Assembly: GCA_050011755.1 (NCBI GenBank)
Contig: JBEKIM010000145.1
Coordinates: 1-19,757 of the forward strand
Source of the DNA: Bog-159 sp050011755
GTDB lineage: Bacteria; Acidobacteriota; Terriglobia; Bryobacterales; Bryobacteraceae
DNA: 19,757 bases
Direction: 5' to 3'
The notes under the pieces are model-generated. The model made no database searches. It was given only the letters and a program-made list of their open reading frames with translations, and was not told the DNA's origin. This document shows, piece by piece, positions 14,615 through 19,757 of the stretch. Made by a program: the position numbers and the translations under genes. Position 1 is the first letter of the stretch. Each line of letters opens with the position of its first letter.

Positions 14615-15484
14615 ATGCCGCTCATTTGTGGAGACTTGGCCGACTTCGGGGTGGTCCTTCTCCCGCCCTCCACGACGGAGTATTTCGAACTGCTCGCGGA
14701 CATCGAGCGAAGGCTCGAAACCAGGCCGGAGGGATCGCCGCCGATCGAAAAGGACGCGATCAGCCGCGTTTCCGAGCACGATACCAACAGGTGCGCAATA
14801 CTGCTCAATAAGGCACAGGTGGCCATCGCCTCGGTGGCCTACGTTTGGGTCAATACCGGGACTTTCTTGCCCGGGACGAATCCCTCGGTGCTCCTGCCGT
14901 TCGGCCTCGACCCCCGCAGCCTGAAGATCAACGCTTACTGGTCCACCATCTTCCCCGGATCCAAACGCCTCATGATGTGCGATGGATCGTGCTTTGGCGA
15001 CAATTCGGACGTGAGACCGCCTGCCGCGGATGAGTTGGCGGGGGAGTGGGACTGGTGCCGAGGCGGGAGCAGGCGCGATCGGGTGCCGGAAAAGCTGACG
15101 CTCGACGGGGTCTTCTTCTTAGATGGCGGCTTCGCGGGACCCAACCGGCTGGGGTCCTGGGAGGACACCGTGGCTGCCGCCGAGGCGCATTTGGCGATCG
15201 CGGTGCTGGCGCGCGAAACTCGCACCAAAGGCGACCCTCCGGCCCAATTCTTCGATCAAGTCCATGCCATCACCGGGCAGGTGAGTGAAGAGCGCAGGCC
15301 CCCGTTCCCCTTTGCGCGCCTTCGGCAAGCCAAACCGCCCGACCCCGAAGAGTTCGGCAAGTACGCGCGGCAGATGGCAGGCTCGCGCGTGGCGAGCATG
15401 CGCAAGAGTTTGGGCGACGAAGCGGAGCTGGAGCGTGTCGCCGCATGGGCGGATGCGCCCGTGCCTAAGTTTCATAAGCTTTGA
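14615..15484 (+). CDS. Unrecognised cytosolic protein
   Basis: The 289-residue protein has no signal peptide, transmembrane helix or motif that I recognise. ATG 14615 is chosen over 14600 because GGGAGG lies 7 bases upstream and the previous stop is only one base away, so translation is probably coupled. Visible features: an N-terminal segment with strands FGVVLL and VAIASVAYVWV, an aromatic and Cys-bearing central part (MMCDGSCFGDNSDV, EWDWCRGG), a stretch VFFLDGGFAGPNRLGSW, and a C-terminal helical region rich in Arg/Lys (ASMRKSLGDEAELERVAAW). Composition is typical of a soluble enzyme or binding protein. It sits between the SDR protein and the pfk gene, so a link to carbohydrate metabolism is possible but unproven. 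The next start (15481 or 15499) overlaps or follows its stop closely. Confidence 0.65.
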   Translation: MPLICGDLADFGVVLLPPSTTEYFELLADIERRLETRPEGSPPIEKDAISRVSEHDTNRCAILLNKAQVAIASVAYVWVNTGTFLPGTNPSVLLPFGLDPRSLKINAYWSTIFPGSKRLMMCDGSCFGDNSDVRPPAADELAGEWDWCRGGSRRDRVPEKLTLDGVFFLDGGFAGPNRLGSWEDTVAAAEAHLAIAVLARETRTKGDPPAQFFDQVHAITGQVSEERRPPFPFARLRQAKPPDPEEFGKYARQMAGSRVASMRKSLGDEAELERVAAWADAPVPKFHKL

Positions 15485-15498
15485 GGCGCGTCGATAGG

Positions 15499-16529
15499 AT
15501 GGGCACCCACGCAGTTGTCGCGCACGGCGGCGGTCCCACGGCTGTGATTAACGCCAGCCTGGCGGGGCTCATCGAAGAACATAGGCGACAAGGTGGCGGC
15601 CTCTACGGAGCGCGCTACGGGCTGGCCGGACTGTTGCGAGGCGAACTCGTGGACCTGCTGATACCTTCTTCTATACCGGCGGAAACGGCTCCATGGACAC
15701 CGCGCTACGCATTGCGCGGTTCGCGCGCGATGCGAATTACGATCTGCAGGTGATCGGGATTCCGAAGACCATTGACAACGACTTGTGCGTGACCGACCAT
15801 ACTCCGGGGTACGCGTCCACTGCGCGGTTCTTCGCCTGCGCGGCGCGGGATGTGGGCGAAGACAATCGCTCGCTGCCATCGCCCGTATGTGTGCTCGAAA
15901 CGCTCGGCCGCAATGCGGGATGGATCGTGGCTGCCACCTCCCTTGCGCGGCGCCGCGAAGACGATGCCCCGCACCTGATCTACTTCCCCGAGCGGCGCCT
16001 CAGCCTGGATCGTATAGCGGCGGACGTGGAGCATGTATACCGGCGGCTCGGACGCGTGGTCGTCGCGGTGTGCGAAGGCCAACTCGACGAGCGCGGCCAG
16101 CCTTTTGGGGCGGACGTGGATCGCGCCGGGGTCGCCGTGCAACGGCTGGCATCCAATCTGGGCCACACGCTGGCGCGGTTATTGAACGAGAAGTTGGGCA
16201 TCCGGGCACGCGCCGAAAAGCCCGGGTTATTGGGACGCTGCTGCGGCGAGTTTGCGGTGCCGCTCGACAGGCGTGAAGCGTTTGCCTGCGGTCGCGCGGC
16301 GGCGGTAGCGGCGGCCAATGGCGAATCCGGCGCGATGGTCGCGCTCCGGCGCGATTCGAGCACGTTTCTCACGCCGCTCGAGACCGTGGCTCGCGTGGAG
16401 CGAGTATTGCCTCCGGAGTGGATTCACCCGGACGGGAACGATGTGACGGAGGAATTCCGGCAGTATGCGGGGGGGCTTGTAGGCGACGTACACGAGTGGG
16501 CACGGTTGCCGGGGCCCGGTGCCGCGTAA
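15499..16529 (+). pseudogene. 6-phosphofructokinase with internal deletion and frame change
   Basis: The first part (from ATG 15499, overlapping candidate TTG 15481) reads a PFK N-terminus: VVAHGGGPTAVINASLAG, then LYGARYGLAGLLRGELVDL, in one frame to about 15660. The rest is in another frame from about 15664 with TFFYTGGNGSMDTAL, IGIPKTIDNDL with the catalytic Asp residues, ETLGRNAGW and IYFPERR, to the stop at 16529. Homologues usually have about 40-50 residues between these halves, including the PG..ALG..R substrate-loop segment; here they are missing and the frame changes, implying loss of a number of bases of the form 3n+1. No start codon in the second frame precedes the ATG at 15693 inside the GGNGSMD motif. 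Both flanks are otherwise undamaged, so the break is recent or an assembly error. Gly in GGNGS with Lys in PKTIDND is a mixed ATP/PPi signature. Confidence 0.8.
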
Positions 16530-16595
16530 GATCTATCCGAATATCTGAAACCCGGGCCGATCCATCGGCGTTCATAGCAATGATAGAAGGTAAAT

Positions 16596-18224
16596 ATGCG
16601 ATTTCGCGTTCTCTCGCTCGTCCTGCTGGCTGCGGCGTTGACCGCCCAGATGCCCGACGTGGTCATCCGCACCACCACCCGCCTCGTACAGGTCAACGTT
16701 ATCGTGACCAAGAAGGGCACGGCCGTTCCGGGCCTGAAGAAAGAAGATTTTCAAGTCTTCGATGACGGCAAGCGCCAGGAAATCAAGCAGTTTTCCGAGG
16801 AGACCCGCGCCCTGCTCCCGTCGGTCGCCGAACCATTACCGCCCGGCACTTTCACCAATCAGCTCGAACAACGGGCGGGCACGCCGGCCGCCGTTACGGC
16901 CATTCTGCTGGATGGCGTCAACACCCGCTTTTCCGACCAGACTTACGCTCGCCAACAGGTGGTCCAGTTTTTGAAACAGATCCAGCCGGAGGACCGCATC
17001 GCCATCTATACTCTCGATACGCATGGCCTCAAGGTGCTGCACGACTACACCACGGATTCCTCAGACCTGTTAGCCAACCTGGCGAAGTATCAGGGCGATA
17101 TCGCGCCGGACGTGACCGGGACCGGCAACTTGACCGATCCGCTCGGTGGATGGCTGGGAAGCCGGGGGAACAGCTTTGAAAGGACCTTCTTTCTGAATGA
17201 CCGGATACTCCAGACCCTGCGCGCCATCGAATTCATCGCCCAGAATCTGGCTCCCTTGCCCGGCCGCAAGAACCTGATCTGGGTTTCCAGCGCATTTCCC
17301 TTGCAGTACGGATTCCTGCGAACTCCCAGCAGCGGTGGCGGCGGCATTTTGCCCTCGGCCTCTCAGGGCGGGGCGCCGCACATGGGAGGCAGCACGACTT
17401 CCCACAGCAGCATGCCGCGCGCGCCGCGCGACCAGCAATCCTGGACCGCCGACGCCGACCGCACCATCCGCGCGCTCAACGATGCCAACCTGGCGATCTA
17501 TCCCGTGGATGCGCGCGGCCTGGTGGCTTCCGCCTCGGCCCGCGTGGCCTCCCGCACGTACAACAATCAGGCGACCATGGAAGAATTGGCCGCTCGCACC
17601 GGGGGCCGCGCGTTCGTAAACACAAACGATATCGCGGGCGCCATACGGACCGCGGTCGAGGATTCGTCGGTCACCTATACCCTCGGCTTTTACCCGCAAA
17701 ACGATAAGTTCGACAATGCGTTTCACAATTTGAAGGTGAAGGTGACCGACTTTCCGCACCTGGAACTGCGATACCGCAAAGGCTACGTGGATCAAAGTAC
17801 ACCCCCGCAAGATCCGCAGGTGCGCCGCGCCGCGCTGCGTGACGCCGTTCTCAGCCCGATGGACGCTAACGGCATCGGGGTGCGCGCTAAGATCCAGCAA
17901 ACCAGCGCCGGCCTCGATGTGACCCTGCGCGTGGACCCGAAGACGGTTCTGCTGGATCCCCAGGGCGACCGCTGGGCCGGTAAACTGGACCTTCTTTTCG
18001 TCGAAAACGACCCGCATGGTAACGAGACCTACGGCGTCGATGACACCGTCTCGCTGGAATTGAAACAGCAGATGTACGATCGTGTCCAGCGGGAAGGATT
18101 GACCTACCACCGCGTACTCCCGCGCAATGCCCAAGCCGCCCAGGTGCGCGTCGTGGTGCGGGATGCCGCCACCGGCGCCGTGGGCAGCGTAACGGCCGCC
18201 TTCAATGCGATTCCACCGCAGTAG
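16596..18224 (+). CDS. VWA-domain exported protein, Acidobacterial VWFA-related type
   Basis: The 542-residue product starts with a short Sec signal (RVLSLVLLAAALTAQ, cleavage after about residue 18). Next is VVIRTTTRLVQVNVIVTKKG...VPGLKKEDFQVFDDGKRQEIKQF, the hallmark N-terminal segment of TIGR03436 VWFA-related Acidobacterial domain proteins. The VWA core (about 98-345) has the first metal-site strand ILLDGVNT at 103-110, where canonical DxSxS reads D-G-V-N-T; the family usually has this loosened form. Later YTLGFYPQND and ELRYRKGYVD close the domain, and residues about 380-542 form a beta-rich C-terminal region. Members are thought to be surface or secreted and to mediate protein contacts; no partner is known. 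GAAGG upstream of ATG 16596 serves as ribosome site. It starts 66 bases after the broken pfk on the same strand. Confidence 0.88.
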   Translation: MRFRVLSLVLLAAALTAQMPDVVIRTTTRLVQVNVIVTKKGTAVPGLKKEDFQVFDDGKRQEIKQFSEETRALLPSVAEPLPPGTFTNQLEQRAGTPAAVTAILLDGVNTRFSDQTYARQQVVQFLKQIQPEDRIAIYTLDTHGLKVLHDYTTDSSDLLANLAKYQGDIAPDVTGTGNLTDPLGGWLGSRGNSFERTFFLNDRILQTLRAIEFIAQNLAPLPGRKNLIWVSSAFPLQYGFLRTPSSGGGGILPSASQGGAPHMGGSTTSHSSMPRAPRDQQSWTADADRTIRALNDANLAIYPVDARGLVASASARVASRTYNNQATMEELAARTGGRAFVNTNDIAGAIRTAVEDSSVTYTLGFYPQNDKFDNAFHNLKVKVTDFPHLELRYRKGYVDQSTPPQDPQVRRAALRDAVLSPMDANGIGVRAKIQQTSAGLDVTLRVDPKTVLLDPQGDRWAGKLDLLFVENDPHGNETYGVDDTVSLELKQQMYDRVQREGLTYHRVLPRNAQAAQVRVVVRDAATGAVGSVTAAFNAIPPQ

Positions 18225-18258
18225 ACAAGGTCCACGCGGCAGTTGAACCCAATCGGCT

Positions 18259-18285
18259 GAGCCGCGACCGGCCGAGCCGCGACCG
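18259..18285 (+). repeat. Direct repeat of 12 bases, period 15, upstream of gnd
   Basis: GAGCCGCGACCG occurs at 18259-18270 and 18274-18285, separated by GCC; the second copy continues TTAGGGAGCG. It lies in the 186-base gap between the VWA gene and gnd. It may be part of a dispersed repeat family or a regulatory repeat; a single gap cannot tell. Confidence 0.55.
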
Positions 18286-18364
18286 TTAGGGAGCGCCCCA
18301 GCACGCGCACGGCGTCACCCTGCTCGGCAATGTCGATCGCGCTCCCGGCTCCTGTCTTCTTCGC

Positions 18365-18370
18365 TAGAAT
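18365..18370 (+). promoter_or_regulatory. Possible -10 element for gnd
   Basis: TAGAAT, preceded by GC, lies 40 bases before the ATG at 18411, matching the octamer GCTAGAAT before the 5418 gene. No -35 hexamer is recognisable at 16-18 bases. AAGGAG nearer the start is the ribosome site. Confidence 0.33.
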
Positions 18371-18410
18371 ATTCTTTCACCTTCAACGAGCGACACGCTC
18401 AAGGAGCAAC

Positions 18411-19757
18411 ATGGAAACCTGTGATATCGGCCTGATCGGCCTCGCGGTAATGGGCCAGAACCTCGTCCTGAATATGAACGACCACGGCTACCGCGTGGCC
18501 GTCTTCAATCGCACCGTCTCGAAGGTGGACGATTTCATCGCCCACGAAGCCGCCGGCACTCAGGTGGTGGGGACGCATTCCGTCGAAGAACTGGCGCAGG
18601 TGTTGAAAAAGCCCCGCCGCGTGATGCTCATGGTCAAGGCCGGCGATACAGTTGACGAAATGATCGCGCAACTCACGCCGCACCTGGAAAAGGGCGACAT
18701 CATCATCGACGGCGGCAACTCCCACTATCCCGATACCAACCGCCGCACCAAGGCTCTTGCGGATCAAGGCATCCTGTTCGTCGGCACCGGCGTATCGGGA
18801 GGCGAAGAAGGCGCGCGCCACGGCCCGTCCATTATGCCTGGCGGGAATCCGGCCGCATGGCCGCATGTGAAGGAGATCTTCCAGGCCATCGCAGCCAAGG
18901 TCGAAGACGGCTCGCCATGCTGCGACTGGGTGGGCGAAAACGGCGCCGGTCACTACGTCAAGATGGTGCACAACGGCATCGAGTACGGCGACATGCAATT
19001 GATCTGCGAAGCCTACCAGTTGCTGAAGGATGGCCTCGGCCTGACTGCGGACGAGTTGCACCAGGTTTTCGCCGACTGGAATAAGGGCGAACTCGACAGC
19101 TACCTGATCGAGATTACCGCCGAGATCTTCACCAAGCGCGACGACGATGGCGCGCCGCTGGTCGATAAGATTCTGGACACCGCCGGCCAAAAAGGCACCG
19201 GCAAGTGGACCGGCATCAGCGCGCTCGATACGGGCACACCGGTCACCTTGATCGGCGAGGCCGTATTTGCCCGCTGCCTCTCCGCCATGAAAGACGAGCG
19301 CGTGGCCGCCTCCGCCATCCTGGCCGGCCCGAAACGCACGTGTGCCTCGTACCGCGAGGCGTTCATCGAGGATGTGCGCCGCGCACTCTACTGCTCCAAG
19401 ATGATTTCCTACGCCCAAGGCTATATGCTGTTGCGCGAAGCGGCCAAGGAAGAGGGCTGGAATCTCAACTTCGGCGGTATTGCGCTCATGTGGCGCGGCG
19501 GCTGCATCATCCGTAGCCGGTTCCTCGGCAAGATCAAGGAAGCTTACGACAAGAATCCGCACCTCACGAACCTGTTGCTCGACGATTTCTTCAGCCAGAC
19601 CCTGAACGGCTATCAGGATTCCTGGCGGCGCGGGATTATCCACGCGATTGAATACGGCGTTCCCACGCCCGCGTTCTCCACCGCGCTTTCGTTCTTCGAT
19701 GGATACCGCACCGCGCGTCTGCCCGCTAACTTACTGCAAGCCCAGCGCGATTTCTTC
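18411..19757 (+). CDS. gnd: 6-phosphogluconate dehydrogenase, decarboxylating (3' end beyond window)
   Basis: The frame is open from ATG 18411 for 449 codons to the edge without a stop. It shows the family hallmarks: the NADP-binding IGLAVMGQNLVLN near residue 9-21, VSGGEEGARHGPS in the coenzyme/substrate loop, KMVHNGIEYGD with the catalytic Lys, and ILDTAGQKGTGKWT. The enzyme oxidatively decarboxylates 6-phosphogluconate to ribulose-5-phosphate with NADP+, in the cytosol, as the third step of the oxidative pentose phosphate route; the long (about 470-residue) dimeric type is indicated, so only about 20-30 residues are missing. AAGGAG lies about 6 bases before the ATG. A preceding gap of 186 bases suggests its own promoter. 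Together with the pfk upstream it marks a carbohydrate-metabolism context. Confidence 0.97.
   Translation, partial: METCDIGLIGLAVMGQNLVLNMNDHGYRVAVFNRTVSKVDDFIAHEAAGTQVVGTHSVEELAQVLKKPRRVMLMVKAGDTVDEMIAQLTPHLEKGDIIIDGGNSHYPDTNRRTKALADQGILFVGTGVSGGEEGARHGPSIMPGGNPAAWPHVKEIFQAIAAKVEDGSPCCDWVGENGAGHYVKMVHNGIEYGDMQLICEAYQLLKDGLGLTADELHQVFADWNKGELDSYLIEITAEIFTKRDDDGAPLVDKILDTAGQKGTGKWTGISALDTGTPVTLIGEAVFARCLSAMKDERVAASAILAGPKRTCASYREAFIEDVRRALYCSKMISYAQGYMLLREAAKEEGWNLNFGGIALMWRGGCIIRSRFLGKIKEAYDKNPHLTNLLLDDFFSQTLNGYQDSWRRGIIHAIEYGVPTPAFSTALSFFDGYRTARLPANLLQAQRDFF

Noticed and set aside
16556..16569. Inverted repeat GCCGAT-CC-ATCGGC before the VWA gene as a terminator
   Set aside because: Only six pairs with a two-base centre and no T-run; too weak to call.
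17070..18134. 354-codon minus-strand frame inside the VWA gene
   Set aside because: Antisense to a typical VWFA-related Acidobacterial protein; composition is an artefact of GC-rich codons.
18399..19643. 414-codon minus-strand frame inside gnd
   Set aside because: The plus strand encodes a textbook 6-phosphogluconate dehydrogenase over the same bases.

Overview
The window looks like chromosome of an Acidobacteriota bacterium, most likely of the Solibacter/Bryobacterales type. This is inferred from high GC, a VWFA-related Acidobacterial domain protein, a very large putative-Ig repeat protein, a Tat-exported Gfo/Idh/MocA oxidoreductase, and several short GC-rich palindromic elements between genes. 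There are no rRNA or tRNA genes, CRISPR arrays, transposases or phage genes. The content is housekeeping plus accessory envelope genes.

Layout. 1-207: 5' end of a SAM methyltransferase (minus), divergent from a lipoprotein gene (240-1166). 1167-1671: a roughly 500-base convergent gap with palindromic repeats, ending at a lone Flp-type pilin gene (1672-1860, minus). 1975-3117: a tight minus-strand pair, a YtxH-like membrane protein followed by an MBL-fold hydrolase. It is divergent from a DUF2007-type gene (3177-3452). 3453-3667: a second convergent gap with two strong hairpins. 3668-5326: a small zinc-ribbon gene and a Gfo/Idh/MocA oxidoreductase (minus), then a small exported protein (5418-5864, plus).

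5875-13588 is the envelope block. On the minus strand is a membrane-anchored protein with a JAMM/MPN-like domain that has lost one metal-binding His. Divergent from it are a small Ig-like membrane protein and, overlapping by 4 bases, a 1746-residue secreted protein built of about 17 Ig-like repeats. Continuing on the plus strand with overlapping or nearly abutting ends are an extended SDR protein without the usual catalytic Lys (13588-14613), an unrecognised cytosolic protein (14615-15484) and a 6-phosphofructokinase gene (15499-16529) interrupted by an apparent internal deletion plus frame change. Then come a VWA-domain exported protein (16596-18224) and the first 449 codons of 6-phosphogluconate dehydrogenase (18411 to the window end, still open).

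Points of most interest: the degenerate JAMM membrane protein divergent from the coupled Ig-repeat pair; the broken pfk with an ATP/PPi mixed signature; the local duplication history of the giant repeat protein; and palindromic elements confined here to gaps between convergent genes. No complete new defence or biosynthetic system could be demonstrated.
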